Of a stretch of DNA of 64,000 bases, positions 8,273-23,970 are shown one piece after another. The notes under the pieces were generated by a model. The model was not told the origin of the DNA. It made no database searches and saw only the letters and a program-made list of their open reading frames with translations. The position numbers and the translations under genes were made by a program. The number at the start of each line of letters is the position of its first letter. Position 1 is the stretch's first letter. Location of the stretch: assembly GCA_963772815.1 (NCBI GenBank), contig CAVYYV010000001.1:1-64000 (forward strand). The letters run 5' to 3'. This DNA comes from DATFFO01 sp963772815. Lineage in GTDB: Bacteria; Actinomycetota; Acidimicrobiia; Spongiisociales; ZC4RG35.

Positions 8273-10923
8273 TCAGCGCTCCCAGGGCCACCTATCGGCT
8301 TCAGCTCGGATCGGATCTAGACCTGTATCAGGCGGCCGAGCTGGCGCCTCACCTGGCCAGGTTGGGGATCAGCCACATCTACACCTCCCCGTTCCTCCAG
8401 GCCGATCCAGCAGCAGGGCACGGATATGCCGTCGTCGATCCGGGCCGGGTCGATACGGGCCTGGGGGGTGAGGAAGGGCGCCGTCGACTGGTGGAGCGGA
8501 CCAGAGAACAGGGAATGGAACTCGTCATCGACCTCGTTCCCAATCACATGGCGGTGAGCCTCCCCCACAATCATTGGTTCTGGGAGGTGCTGGAGCACGG
8601 GCCGTCGAGCCTGTACGCCGGCCACTTCGACGTGGACTGGGACCCGGCGGAATCCCAGTCCACCAACCAGGTCCTTCTCCCCATTCTCGCCGACCACTAC
8701 GGGCGGGAGGTGGAAGCCGGGATGATCCTGGTGCGGCACCGGGAGGGGCGGTTCACCATCGCCTATCACGACCAGGTCATGCCCGCCTCCCCCCGATCGG
8801 TCTCCCACATCCTGGCCCGGGCCGCCCGCCGCACCGACTCGGACGAGCTGGCCTTCGTCGCCCGATCCCTGGCCGCCCTTCCCCCGGCCAGCGCCACCGA
8901 CGATGCCAGCCGGCGTCGTCGTCACCCCGACGCCGACGTCCTGGGACGGCTGGTGGCCGATCTGGCTTCCCGGCCCGAGCTGCGTTCGGCAATCGACAGC
9001 GTGGTAGACGAGATCAATCGCGATCCCGACGAGATCGACGCTCTGATGGACCTCCAGAACTATCGCCTGATGCGATGGCGAGCGGCGCGACAGGAGCTGG
9101 GCTACAGGCGGTTCTTCGACATCGACACGCTGATCGGGCTGCGAGTGGAGGAGCCTTCCGTGTTCCTCGACTCGCATCGGCTCCCGCTGCGATGGGTGGC
9201 CGAGGGCGAGGTCGCAGGCCTCCGTATCGATCATCCCGACGGCCTGCGCCGACCGGGCCAGTATCTGAGGAGGCTGCGTGAGGCGGCCCCGACGAGCTGG
9301 ATCGTTGTCGAGAAGATCCTGGCTAATGGTGAAGCTCTGCCCGGTTGGCCCGTCGATGGCACCACCGGCTACGAATTTCTCAACGAAGTCACCCACCTGT
9401 TCGTCGATCCCGCCGGCGAGGAGCCGCTGACCGAACTGTGGGAGGAGATGTCCGGCATGGTTGCTCCCTGGGAAGAGGTGGTGGCGGAGTCGAAAGCAAT
9501 GGTGCTGCGTGACATCTTGGGAGCGGACCTCAACCGCCTCGGCAACGTATTCGCCGAGCTGTGTGAGGAACGACGGCGCTATCGAGACTTCACCCGGGCC
9601 GAGCTGACCGATGCCCTCGCCCAGGCGCTGGCCTGCCTGGACGTATACCGCACTTACGTGACCGAAGACGGGGAGGCGTCGGGGGCCGATCGGGCCCGGA
9701 TCGATGCCGCCCTTCACCGGGCCCGGTCCGCCGCCCCGGACCTCGATCCGGAGCTGTTCGACCTCCTCGGAGCCGTCCTGGTGGGCGAGCTGTCCGGCCC
9801 GATGGAAGCCGAGCTGCGAATGCGTTTCCAGCAGCTGAGCGGCTCGGTGATGGCCAAAGGCGTAGAAGACACGGCCTTCTATCGCTACGTCCGCCTGGCC
9901 GCCCTGTGTGAGGTGGGAGGTGACCCGGGCCGCTTCGGCAGGATCGACGCCGCCGGCTTCCACGACCGCTGCGAGGTGGTGGCCGCGGAGTGGCCCACGA
10001 CGATGCTCTCCCTGTCCACCCACGACACGAAGCGGTCCGAGGACGTCCGGGCCAGGCTGTGCGTGCTGAGCGAAATACCCGAGATCTGGGCGGACACCGT
10101 TCGGAACTGGCACCATCTCACCGAGCAACATCGACCTGAGCGACTGGACGGCGCCACCGAGTACCTCATCTACCAGACGCTGGTCGGGGCGTATCCGATC
10201 GGCCCGGACCGCCTCGTCCCATACCTGGAGAAGGCGACCAAAGAAGCCAAGGTGCACACCTCCTGGACCGACCCCGATCCCCAGTACGACCAGGCGGTGG
10301 AGTCCTTCGCCCGCCGACTCGACGACGACGCGGTCTTCCAGGATCACCTGAGAGACTTCGTCCGGCCCCTTGTCGAAGCAGGCAGGACGGTCTCGCTCGC
10401 CCAAAAGACCATCCAGCTGACCGCCCCCGGGGTCCCCGACCTCTACCAGGGAACCGAGCTGTGGGACCTGAGCCTGGTGGACCCGGACAACCGGCGACCG
10501 GTCGACCATGCCCTTCGCCGCCGTCTGGTTGCTGAGCTGGGTCAGGGCCGGATCGAGCCACGGCAGGCGCTGGCGCGAATGGATGCGGGCCTGCCCAAGT
10601 TGTGGCTGATCATGGTGCTACTCGAACTTCGCCGCCGTCACTTCGACGCGTTCGGGGACCGGGGCGGCTACCAGCCCCTCCTGGCCACCGGCTCCGCCTG
10701 GCGCCATGTCGTCGCGTACCGGAGGGGGGAAGAGGTGGTGGTAGTGGTGCCGAGACTCACCACCCGGCTGGCCCGAGACGGCGGTTGGGCCGGGACGTTT
10801 CTGGAACTGCCCGACGGCCAATGGCGCGACGTGTTCTCCGGTACCGAGCGATCCGGCCGGGCCGAGATCGACGCACTGGTGGAGTCGTTTCCGGTGTCCG
10901 TCCTGGAGAGAATGGGCTCATGA
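8269..10923 (+). CDS. treY: (1->4)-alpha-D-glucan 1-alpha-D-glucosylmutase (maltooligosyl trehalose synthase)
   Basis: This GH13 enzyme turns the reducing end of maltodextrins into a trehalose unit, the substrate of TreZ. The family N-terminal block RATYRLQL lies at 8284-8307, upstream of the first ATG (8362), so the ATG cannot be the true start. No ATG, GTG or TTG exists between the in-frame stop at 8230 and 8362. The only plausible codon is CTG at 8269, which overlaps the glgB TGA and follows AGGGGCGAG. Catalytic blocks are ELVIDLVPNHMAV, GLRIDHPDG (Asp near 319), VVEKILANGEALPGWPVDGT (Glu near 347) and STHDTKRSEDVRARL (Asp near 584). The length is about 884 residues, normal for TreY. Confidence 0.93.
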   Translation: MISAPRATYRLQLGSDLDLYQAAELAPHLARLGISHIYTSPFLQADPAAGHGYAVVDPGRVDTGLGGEEGRRRLVERTREQGMELVIDLVPNHMAVSLPHNHWFWEVLEHGPSSLYAGHFDVDWDPAESQSTNQVLLPILADHYGREVEAGMILVRHREGRFTIAYHDQVMPASPRSVSHILARAARRTDSDELAFVARSLAALPPASATDDASRRRRHPDADVLGRLVADLASRPELRSAIDSVVDEINRDPDEIDALMDLQNYRLMRWRAARQELGYRRFFDIDTLIGLRVEEPSVFLDSHRLPLRWVAEGEVAGLRIDHPDGLRRPGQYLRRLREAAPTSWIVVEKILANGEALPGWPVDGTTGYEFLNEVTHLFVDPAGEEPLTELWEEMSGMVAPWEEVVAESKAMVLRDILGADLNRLGNVFAELCEERRRYRDFTRAELTDALAQALACLDVYRTYVTEDGEASGADRARIDAALHRARSAAPDLDPELFDLLGAVLVGELSGPMEAELRMRFQQLSGSVMAKGVEDTAFYRYVRLAALCEVGGDPGRFGRIDAAGFHDRCEVVAAEWPTTMLSLSTHDTKRSEDVRARLCVLSEIPEIWADTVRNWHHLTEQHRPERLDGATEYLIYQTLVGAYPIGPDRLVPYLEKATKEAKVHTSWTDPDPQYDQAVESFARRLDDDAVFQDHLRDFVRPLVEAGRTVSLAQKTIQLTAPGVPDLYQGTELWDLSLVDPDNRRPVDHALRRRLVAELGQGRIEPRQALARMDAGLPKLWLIMVLLELRRRHFDAFGDRGGYQPLLATGSAWRHVVAYRRGEEVVVVVPRLTTRLARDGGWAGTFLELPDGQWRDVFSGTERSGRAEIDALVESFPVSVLERMGS

Positions 10924-12650
10924 GACCGAGTGTGTGGGCACCATTCGCGGAACGGGTGGACTTGCTGACCGGCGACTCTCGCCACCCGATGAGAGCCGGG
11001 AAGCGGGGATGGTGGGCTTCCGATCTCGACCTCGAGCCCGGGACCGAGTACGAGTTCTCCCTCGATGGTGAGCCGGGACTCCCCGACCCCAGGTCCCGAC
11101 ACCAGCCGAAGGGCGTCCACGGTCCGAGTCGGGTGGTAGCTGCAGGCCATGACTCACAGGGACGGGAACCCGACGGCATCGACCTGCGTCAGGCCGTGGT
11201 CTACGAACTGCACATCGGCACCTTCACCGAGGAGGGCACCTTTGGTGCCGCCCAGCACCGGCTGGATCACCTCGTCGACCTGGGAGTGGACGTGCTCGAG
11301 GTCATGCCGGTCAACGCCTACGCCGGCCATCACGGCTGGGGATACGACGGTGTTGCCCTTTACGCCGTCCACGACCCCTACGGAGGACCCGAGGGCATGC
11401 GTGGATTCGTCGAAGCCTGTCATCGGCGCGGGCTCAAGGTCCTGCTCGACGTGGTCTACAACCATCTCGGCCCCGACGGGAATCATCTGGGACGTTTCGG
11501 CCCCTACTTCACCGACCGCTACCGGACGGGATGGGGCGACGCCGTGAACCTCGACGGGCCCGACAGCGACCAGGTCCGGAGATTCTTCATCGACAACGCC
11601 CTCATGTGGCTGGGTGAATACGGGGTGGATGGTCTGCGGATCGACGCCGTACATGCGTTCTTCGACCGCTCTGCCATCCACTTCCTGGAGGAGCTGGCAG
11701 TGCACGTCTCCCGGCTCGAGAACGAGACCGGACGTCGTTATCGGCTCATCGCCGAATCCGACCTCAACGATCCCCGCCTGGTGTGGCCCCGGAACCGCGG
11801 TGGCTACGGGCTGGCAGCCTCGTGGAGCGACGACTTCCACCATGCCCTGCATGCGCTCCTCACCGGCGAACGGACCGGGTATTACGAGGACTTCGGCGAG
11901 CTCGCCGACGTGTCCAAGGCACTCGAGAATGGGTACGTGTACGACGGCCGATTCTCGCCCCACCGCCGTCGCCGCCACGGGCGGTCCACCCGGGGGCTGT
12001 CCGGGTCGGCCTTCCTCGGCTACCTCCAGAACCACGACCAAGTGGGCAATCGGGCCCGCGGGGATCGGATCTCTCACATCGCCGGGACCGAACTGCAGAA
12101 GGTCGGCGCCGCCCTGGTGCTCATCTCACCGTTCGTCCCCATGATCTTTCAGGGTGAAGAGTGGGCTGCATCGGCTCCATTCCCATACTTCACCGATCAC
12201 GAGCCCGGGCTGGGGGCGGCAGTGCGCCGGGGTCGCCGCGGTGAGTTTGCCGCCTTCGGATGGGATCCGGACCAGATTCCGGATCCCCAGGACCCGGCCA
12301 CTTTCGCTGCCGCCAAGCTGGACTGGTCGGAGACGGACCAGCCGGGCCACGCCGATGTCCTGGACTGGTACCGCACCATGATCTCCCTGCGAAGGTCGAG
12401 CCCCGACCTGACCGACGGGCGACTCGATCGGGTCAAGGCCACAGCCGATGAACCCAACGGCACCCTGGTGGTCGAGCGGGGCTCGATGATGGTCGTCGCC
12501 AACGTCTCCGAGGTGACGGCGAGTGTCGAGACCCCGCCAGATGCGGTACTGGTGATGGCCTCGGCGGAGATCGGGAGCCCGAGAGGGAGACTCGAGCTGC
12601 CCGCCGCCTCAGTAGCCATCCTGCACAGGAGCCGAAAGGAGAGCCGATGA
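10920..12650 (+). CDS. treZ: Malto-oligosyltrehalose trehalohydrolase
   Basis: The ATG at 10920 overlaps the treY stop (ATGA), so I reject the 106-residue upstream extension, which is read through treY out of frame. The 576-residue GH13 enzyme releases trehalose from the maltooligosyltrehalose made by TreY. MRPSVWAPFAERVDL opens the N-terminal beta domain. The catalytic domain shows VVYELHIGTFTEEGTF, VMPVNAYAGHHGWGYDG, VDGLRIDAVHAFFD (Asp near 241), LIAESDLNDPR (Glu near 279) and GYLQNHDQVGNRARGDR. The C-terminal domain starts after IFQGEEWAASAPFPYFTDHE. It is translationally coupled to its neighbours on both sides. Confidence 0.95.
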   Translation: MRPSVWAPFAERVDLLTGDSRHPMRAGKRGWWASDLDLEPGTEYEFSLDGEPGLPDPRSRHQPKGVHGPSRVVAAGHDSQGREPDGIDLRQAVVYELHIGTFTEEGTFGAAQHRLDHLVDLGVDVLEVMPVNAYAGHHGWGYDGVALYAVHDPYGGPEGMRGFVEACHRRGLKVLLDVVYNHLGPDGNHLGRFGPYFTDRYRTGWGDAVNLDGPDSDQVRRFFIDNALMWLGEYGVDGLRIDAVHAFFDRSAIHFLEELAVHVSRLENETGRRYRLIAESDLNDPRLVWPRNRGGYGLAASWSDDFHHALHALLTGERTGYYEDFGELADVSKALENGYVYDGRFSPHRRRRHGRSTRGLSGSAFLGYLQNHDQVGNRARGDRISHIAGTELQKVGAALVLISPFVPMIFQGEEWAASAPFPYFTDHEPGLGAAVRRGRRGEFAAFGWDPDQIPDPQDPATFAAAKLDWSETDQPGHADVLDWYRTMISLRRSSPDLTDGRLDRVKATADEPNGTLVVERGSMMVVANVSEVTASVETPPDAVLVMASAEIGSPRGRLELPAASVAILHRSRKESR

Positions 12651-14521
12651 GTGGAACCGGGCCGGCCCCGGCGGACGGCACTCCCGATGCCTGGGGCATC
12701 GAGCACACATACGAAGACGCCTGGCGCCAAACCAAACGGGTTCCCGCTCCTACGATCGACCTTCTGCGAGAGGTGATCGGGGAGCCGGTCTCCGGCGGGC
12801 CCACCGTGATCAGATCCGGCACCCGGGCTCCGGTTGGCCCCTGCCGGCTGGTACTCGAGGACGGCACCGCACTCCCGGTCGATTCGCGGCTCCCGCCGGA
12901 CATACCCCTCGGCTACCACCGCCTGGAATTCGACGATGAAACAAGGAGGCTCATCGTCAGCCCGGGCCGTTGCCATCTTCCCGATGGGCGCATGTGGGGG
13001 TGGGCGGCGCAACTCTACTCCACCCGTTCGCGACATAGCTGGGGAATGGGCGACCTGGGCGATCTGAGCGTGCTGGCCGGCTGGTCCACCCGCCTCGGGG
13101 CGGAGATGATGATGGTGAATCCTCTCATGGCGGTAGCCCCCGTGTCGCCTCGCCAGGCCAGCCCCTATTACCCCACCAGCCGGCTGTTCCTGGATCCGAT
13201 CTACCTGAGGGTTGAGGACATCCCGGGGACCGAGCTGGTTGCCGACGAGCTGGCCCGCACCGCCGCCGCCGGCCGTGCCCTGAACCAGGACCCTCTGGTG
13301 CACCGGGACGAAGTGTGGCGGCTCAAGTCGGAGCTATTGGAACGGCTGTGGGAGATCGGCCCGCGGGGTGCCTTTCGTGAGTGGCGCTCAGCGCAGGGCT
13401 CTGCACTGGACACCTTCGCCGCCTACTGCGTCCTGGCGGAAGAGCACGGCGGCGATTGGCGGAGATGGCCCACCGGGTTGCGCCACCCCGAGAGCCCCGA
13501 CGTCGCCCGGGTTGTGCACGAACGGGCCGATCGGGTCGAGTACCACCAGTGGCTGCAATGGCATTGCTCCCGCCAGCTGGACGAGGCGACCGGCGACCTT
13601 ACGCTGGTCCAGGACCTTCCGGTGGGCTTCGACCCGGGCGGCGCCGATGCCTGGGTTTGGCAAGACGTTCTCGCCCAGGGGGTCAGCGTGGGAGCGCCAC
13701 CCGACGAGTTCAACAGGCTGGGACAGGTATGGGGCCTGCCTCCGTTCATCCCCCACCGCTTCCGGGCGGACGGCTACGAACCTTTCATCCAGACCATCAG
13801 GTCGGCCATGACTACACGGGGCGGGCTCCGGATCGACCACGTGATGGGTCTCTCCCGGCTCTTCTGGGTACCGGATGAATCATCTCCCGCCGACGGCGCC
13901 TACGTGCGCTATCCCCAATCGGATCTGCTCGACATCATCGCTCTGGAGAGCTGCCGGGCCCGGAGCCTGGTCGTGGGCGAAGACCTGGGGACGGTCGAGC
14001 CCGGGCTGCGGGATGAGCTGGCCGCCCGTAATATCCTCTCGTACCGGCTGCTGTGGTTCGAAGAAGCCGAGCCGTCCAGCTGGCCGGAGTTGTCCATGGC
14101 TTCGATCACCACCCACGACCTCCCCACCGTCATGGGGTTGTGGACGGGAGCCGACCTCGAGGAACAACGCAGTCTCGGCTTGGAGCCCAACGTGGAATCG
14201 ATCAAACGAATTCGCTCGTCGGTGGCAGCCCTGCATGGAGTCGACGAGGGCTCATCTCCCCAGGACTTGGTGCTGGCCGTGCACCGGCGATTGGCCCGAG
14301 CCCCGTCCCGCCTGCTCACCGCCACCCTCGAGGACGCCACCGCCACCCGGCGGCGACCCAATATCCCGGGCTCGGACCCGGGACGTCCCAACTGGTGTCT
14401 GGCATTGCCCCGGTCCATCGAGGACATCGTCGAGGGGGCCATCGCCCCGGCTGTGGCCGGGGTTCTCAAGCGGGCCGTCCATCCTCCGACCGAACCGGGT
14501 GCAGGCGATGGCCGGCAATGA
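12647..14521 (+). CDS. malQ: 4-alpha-glucanotransferase (amylomaltase)
   Basis: The ATG at 12647 overlaps the treZ stop by four bases. The 624-residue GH77 enzyme moves glucan segments between maltodextrins and releases glucose, recycling short chains left by GlgX and TreYZ. The GH77 core shows WGMGDLGDL, ASPYYPTSRLFLDPIYLRVED, LRIDHVMGLSRLFWVP with the Asp nucleophile (near 396), VVGEDLGTVEPGLRDELAARN with the acid/base Glu (near 445), and TTHDLPTVMGLWTGAD (Asp near 488). The N-terminal 120 residues form the extra beta domain seen in actinobacterial MalQ proteins. It ends one base before the preferred glgX start. Confidence 0.92.
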   Translation: MSGTGPAPADGTPDAWGIEHTYEDAWRQTKRVPAPTIDLLREVIGEPVSGGPTVIRSGTRAPVGPCRLVLEDGTALPVDSRLPPDIPLGYHRLEFDDETRRLIVSPGRCHLPDGRMWGWAAQLYSTRSRHSWGMGDLGDLSVLAGWSTRLGAEMMMVNPLMAVAPVSPRQASPYYPTSRLFLDPIYLRVEDIPGTELVADELARTAAAGRALNQDPLVHRDEVWRLKSELLERLWEIGPRGAFREWRSAQGSALDTFAAYCVLAEEHGGDWRRWPTGLRHPESPDVARVVHERADRVEYHQWLQWHCSRQLDEATGDLTLVQDLPVGFDPGGADAWVWQDVLAQGVSVGAPPDEFNRLGQVWGLPPFIPHRFRADGYEPFIQTIRSAMTTRGGLRIDHVMGLSRLFWVPDESSPADGAYVRYPQSDLLDIIALESCRARSLVVGEDLGTVEPGLRDELAARNILSYRLLWFEEAEPSSWPELSMASITTHDLPTVMGLWTGADLEEQRSLGLEPNVESIKRIRSSVAALHGVDEGSSPQDLVLAVHRRLARAPSRLLTATLEDATATRRRPNIPGSDPGRPNWCLALPRSIEDIVEGAIAPAVAGVLKRAVHPPTEPGAGDGRQ

Positions 14522-14522
14522 G

Positions 14523-16628
<2,106 letters not shown>

Positions 16629-16673
16629 CTGCCATGACCGGCTGCAGCGGATAGCGGCGCTTCGGACCTGCCT

Positions 16674-18688
16674 ATGGTTGAGGACGTCATCGGAAGTGAC
16701 TCTGTGATGCCGATACCCGCCACTACCAGCCGCGTCGTGATAGAACACGTCACCCCTTGCGTGGACGCCGGCCGTTTTCCCGTCAAGCGGGTCGTCGGCG
16801 ACCGGGTCGAGGTGCAGGCAGACGTCTTCGCCGACGGCCACGATGTCGTTGCGGCCCTGGTGCGGTATCGGCGTGTCGGCGAGAAGACCTGGCAGCGCAC
16901 GCCAATGACGGCCCTGATCAACGACCGCTGGTCCGCGTCGTTCACGGTGGAGGAGATGGGGAGATACTCCTTCACCGTCGAGGGATGGGTAGACCACTTC
17001 GCCGGATGGGTGAGGGCCATCGTCAAGAAGCTCGATGCCGAGGTCGCCACAGAGACCGACCTGGAGACCGGAACGGTTCTCATCGAGGCCGGAGCCTCCC
17101 GGGCCACCGGAGCCGCCTCCCTGCATCTCAGCGAGACCGCCCAGGCCATGCGCGACCCAACGCTCGACCTGGCCGAGCGGGTCGCCCGGTCCGTGGACGA
17201 GAATGTGGTGGCCGCCATGAGGGCATTCCCCGACCGGAGCAACTCGACCGTCTTCGACCGGACATACGAGGTCCAGGTGGACAGGGAACGGGCGCGATTC
17301 TCCGCCTGGTACGAGCTGTTCCCGCGCTCGTGGGGCGAAGCCAGCGCCCATGGAACCTTCAACGATGTGGCCGACAAGCTCGACTACGTGGCCGACATGG
17401 GCTTCGACGTGCTCTATCTACCACCGATCCATCCCATCGGAACCAGCTACCGCAAGGGGCCCAACAACGCACTGGACGCCTCCAAGGGAGACCCCGGAGT
17501 TCCCTGGGCCATCGGCGGCCCCGCCGGAGGACACACCGCAATCCACCCCGACCTGGGCACGATGGCCGGGTTCCGCAAGCTACGCGATCGCGCCCTCGAC
17601 CTGGGAATGGAGATGGCACTAGACATCGCTTTCCAGTGCTCTCCCGATCACCCTTGGGTACAAGAGCATCCAGAGTGGTTTCCGCATCGGCCCGACGGCT
17701 CGATCCAGTACGCCGAGAACCCGCCCAAGAAATACGAGGACATCTACCCGATCAACTTCGAGACGTCCGATCCCCTGGGCCTGTGGGAGGCCCTGCGCGA
17801 CGTGTTCAGGTTCTGGGCAGACCAAGGCGTGCGGATCTTCAGGGTGGACAATCCTCACACCAAGGCATTCCCCTTTTGGGAATGGGTGATCAATGACCTT
17901 CGCCAAAATGATCCAGACCTCATGTTCCTGGCCGAGGCCTTCACTCGCCCCAAAGTGATGTACCGGCTCGCCAAACTGGGCTTCACCCAGTCGTACACCT
18001 ACTTCGCCTGGCGCAACACGGCCTGGGAGCTGCGTGAGTACATGAACGAGCTGACTCAGGGAGCACCGGCTCAGTTCTTCAGACCCAACTTCTGGCCCAA
18101 CACCCCCGACATCCTCACCGAGTTCCTGCAGGCCGACGGGCGGCCCGCCTTCATCATCCGCCTCCTGCTGGCGGCCACCCTGTCCTCCAGCTACGGGATC
18201 TACGGGCCCGCGTTCGAGCTGATGGAGAGCACCCCCCTTCGTCTCGGGTCGGAGGAGTACCACGACTCGGAGAAGTACCAGATCCGCAACTGGGACTTGA
18301 CCAGAAGTGATTCGCTGGCTCCCATCATCACTCGCGTCAACCAGATCCGCCGGGAGCACCCCGCTCTCCAACAGACCAACAACGTCGCCTTCCATCCCAC
18401 CGACAACGAAGCCCTCATGTGTTTTTCGAAACAGGCCGGCGCCGACCTGCTGCTGATGGTGATCAGCCTCGACCCCCAGCATGTGCAATCCGGTTGGACC
18501 AATCTCCCGCTCGACGAGCTGGGCATCGAGCACGATCGACCCTTCCAGGTTCACGACCTGCTGGTGGACCGACGCTACATGTGGCACGGACCCCACAACT
18601 TCATTCAAATCGACCCGAGCGGGGTTCCGGGTCACGTCTTCGCCGTTCGCCGCCGGGTGCGGACCGAACAGGACTTCGACTACTACCT

Positions 18689-18692
<4 letters not shown>
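16674..18692 (+). CDS. glgE: Alpha-1,4-glucan:maltose-1-phosphate maltosyltransferase
   Basis: GlgE adds maltosyl units from alpha-maltose-1-phosphate to growing 1,4-glucans. The 672-residue protein has an N-terminal beta domain (VRYRRVGEKTWQRTPM), then FSAWYELFPRSWGEASAHGTF and the GlgE-specific blocks YLPPIHPIGTSYRKGPNN, ENPPKKYEDIYPINFE, IFRVDNPHTKAFPFWEW with the Asp nucleophile (near 391), and FLAEAFTRPKVMY with the acid Glu (near 420). A second in-frame ATG at 16707 is an alternative start. This is the only junction in the operon with a real gap (45 bases after glgX), which may allow its own ribosome binding. It works directly with the TreS-maltokinase fusion that follows. Confidence 0.95.
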
Positions 18693-21991
<3,299 letters not shown>

Positions 21992-22031
21992 CGGTGGGGG
22001 GTCCCCCGCACGGCTCGATATCGTCGGAACC

Positions 22032-22433
22032 ATGGACGATCTGACAATCGGGGACTACACGATTCCTGACGCCGAACTGGAGGAGGACTTCACCACTTCG
22101 GGCGGACCAGGTGGCCAACACGCCAACCGGTCCAACACGGCGGTGGAGATCCACTTCGACCTCCGGGCCACGACCGCCTTCCCCGATCCCGTCCGGGATC
22201 GTCTGATCACCCGGCTTGGGCCCGTCGTCTCCGCCTCCTCTTCTGAGTCCCGATCACAATGGCGTAACCGTGCCCTGGCCAGGCAACGACTGGCTGAGCG
22301 GCTGGAAGAGGCGATCAGGCCGCCCAAGCGCCGCCGGCCCACCAAGCCCAGCGCAACCGCCCGTCGAAAGCGACTCGAATCGAAACGCCGCCATTCGGAG
22401 AAGAAGCGTCTCCGCAAGAACCCCGACTGGTGA
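22032..22433 (+). CDS. arfB: Alternative ribosome-rescue peptidyl-tRNA hydrolase ArfB-like
   Basis: The 133-residue protein has the class I release-factor core with the catalytic GGQ in TTSGGPGGQHANRSNTAVE (GGQ near residues 28-30). It also has the basic C-terminal tail (RRPTKPSATARRKRLESKRRHSEKKRLRKN) that threads into the mRNA channel of ribosomes stalled without a stop codon. It lacks the codon-recognition domains of RF1/RF2, and its length fits ArfB/YaeJ. It acts in the cytoplasm on stalled 70S ribosomes. It lies 40 bases after the trehalose operon and may be co-transcribed with it. Confidence 0.9.
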   Translation: MDDLTIGDYTIPDAELEEDFTTSGGPGGQHANRSNTAVEIHFDLRATTAFPDPVRDRLITRLGPVVSASSSESRSQWRNRALARQRLAERLEEAIRPPKRRRPTKPSATARRKRLESKRRHSEKKRLRKNPDW

Positions 22434-22728
22434 TCGATCCACGTCGCTGACGCGTCTCAAGATCCGTTTTCTGTGGTAGCTGCTTCGGAGGTTGTGGGTA
22501 TGGTGAACCTCCCCGGATAGGTTCACCCCGGGAGAGCTCTGGTGTTAGGGGTCGGTTCGAATCGTCAGCCTGGACGGGCCCAAACCTCGTCGCCTCCGAC
22601 TCCGCCAAGACGATTCCCCCGTCGATCCGTGATTTCGTCGTGTGGCCGGACGGCCAATGCCGAGCCCGGAGCCGCCATTCGACCCACCGGCTTCAACCCC
22701 ACCACAAAACACCCCGGGCCAAAGGGGG
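22434..22728. other. Gene-free interval with competing inverted repeats
   Basis: No gene is supported here. GGTGAACCT (22502-22510) is exactly complementary to AGGTTCACC (22519-22527), and the same AACCTCC can instead pair with GGAGGTT about 20 bases upstream (about 22487). The two hairpins exclude each other. There is no T-tract, so it is not a standard terminator. A TTCGAATC at about 22556-22563 looks like a tRNA T-loop, but the flanking stems do not pair. It could be the remnant end of a mobile element or a structured RNA; I cannot decide. Confidence 0.4.
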
Positions 22729-23966
22729 TCAGTCGATCAGCTTCCGCGCCTGGATGCGGTTTGGCTTGCCCAGGGGAGTAACCGGAAGGGAAGCAACGCG
22801 CTCGCCACAGCCCCGGCACCTCGTAACGGGCCAGCCTCTCCCGCGCCCAGAGATCGAGGTCCTCGGGTTCCGCATCGCCTTCGTAGATCGCAGCCACCCT
22901 CTGACCCCACTCCGAGTCGGCTACACCCACCACCGCCACCGCCAGGACCCGCGGATGGTCCATCAAGACTGCCTCCACCCGCCCCGGATCGACATTCTCA
23001 CCGCCGGTGATTATCACGTCGTCTGCCCGGCCCAGGATCCGCACTGCCCCATCGGGATCCAGGGCTCCCAGATCCGGGGTGACGAACCACTCGCCGTCGG
23101 GCCGGTCGGGCTCGTCAGCGTATCCGGGCGACACCTGTCCACCACGCAGAGCCACTCGGCCGTCGTCTTCCAGGCGGATCTCCACGCCCGGCAGAGGGTG
23201 AGCCGCGTAGCGCGGATCTGACCCGGGTCGCAGGGTCGCCACCTGGGCGCAGGTCTCGGTCATCCCGTAGGTGGGCAGAGCAGGCAGACCTCGCTCGTGT
23301 GCCTCCTCCAGCAAACCTGGCGGGATAGGGCCTCCGCCGACGAGAACGGCTCGTACGCCTTCGAATGGCTTGCCATCGTGGTCCAGCACCCGTCTCAGCA
23401 TGGTCGGCACGAACGAGGCCAGGGTGACCTCACCCCTGAGCGCGTCCACGACGTCGGTTACGGAGAAACGTGGAAGCCAAGAAACGCCGGCGCCCACGAA
23501 GGCCGACCGGTAGAGAATGGAGAGACCGCCGACGTGATGGAGCGGCATCGCCGCCAACCAGATGTCCCCGGCATCGTGCTCGAGGTGTTGAGCGGAGGCC
23601 GCCACCGCCGCCTCCCAGTTGGCGACCGTGAGCCGGGCCGCCTTGGCGGGACCGGTGGTGCCGGATGTGAAGACGATCGTGGCCGCGTCCGCGGTCCTCT
23701 GCCTGACGTGCCCCGTCGAGTCGCCGGCCTTTCTCATCAGGGGGAAGACTCGGATCCATCAACACCAGCTGATGCCCTTCGCCCGGCACCGACATCAGCT
23801 GTTTCACCGCGGCAAGGTCCTCTCGGGGAACGACCACGACCTGCTTCGTATCGTGGCTCGATCTCCACTCCGCCAGCTCTCCGTAGGTGATACTCCCACC
23901 TGGGCCACGGAGGAAGGTCGAGCGAGGGTCATGGCGGGCGACCCAGCGGGCGATCATCGAGCTCAC
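22729..23966 (-). CDS. menE: o-Succinylbenzoate--CoA ligase-like AMP-forming enzyme (two frameshifts)
   Basis: Joined over frames, this is a short (about 410 residue) ANL-superfamily acyl-CoA ligase of the MenE type, the CoA-ligation step of menaquinone synthesis. The N-terminal part starts at 23966 (GTG) with MIARWVARHDPRSTF. An indel in a five-G run near 23741-23745 shifts the frame before the ATP motif ATIVFTSGTTGPAKAAR. TYGMTETCAQV, GEWFVTPDLGALD and GRADDVIITGGENVDP follow. A second indel near 22805 separates RYEVPGLWR from the proper C-terminus RVASLPVTPLGKPNRIQ with the catalytic Lys, ending at 22729. It is probably an intact gene damaged by consensus errors. MenB and MenA are encoded nearby. 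Confidence 0.82.
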
Positions 23967-23970
23967 GGGC

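Noticed and set aside
8317..10509. 730-residue open frame on the minus strand opposite treY
   Set aside because: It is a GC-rich shadow of treY with low-complexity composition and no family motif, while treY carries every catalytic block.
10602..10919. 106-residue N-terminal extension of treZ
   Set aside because: It reads through treY in another frame and has shadow-type composition; the ATGA overlap at 10920 gives a normal TreZ start.
22541..22575. tRNA gene suggested by GGTTCGAATC
   Set aside because: The bases on both sides of the loop do not form a T-stem, and no anticodon or acceptor stem can be drawn.
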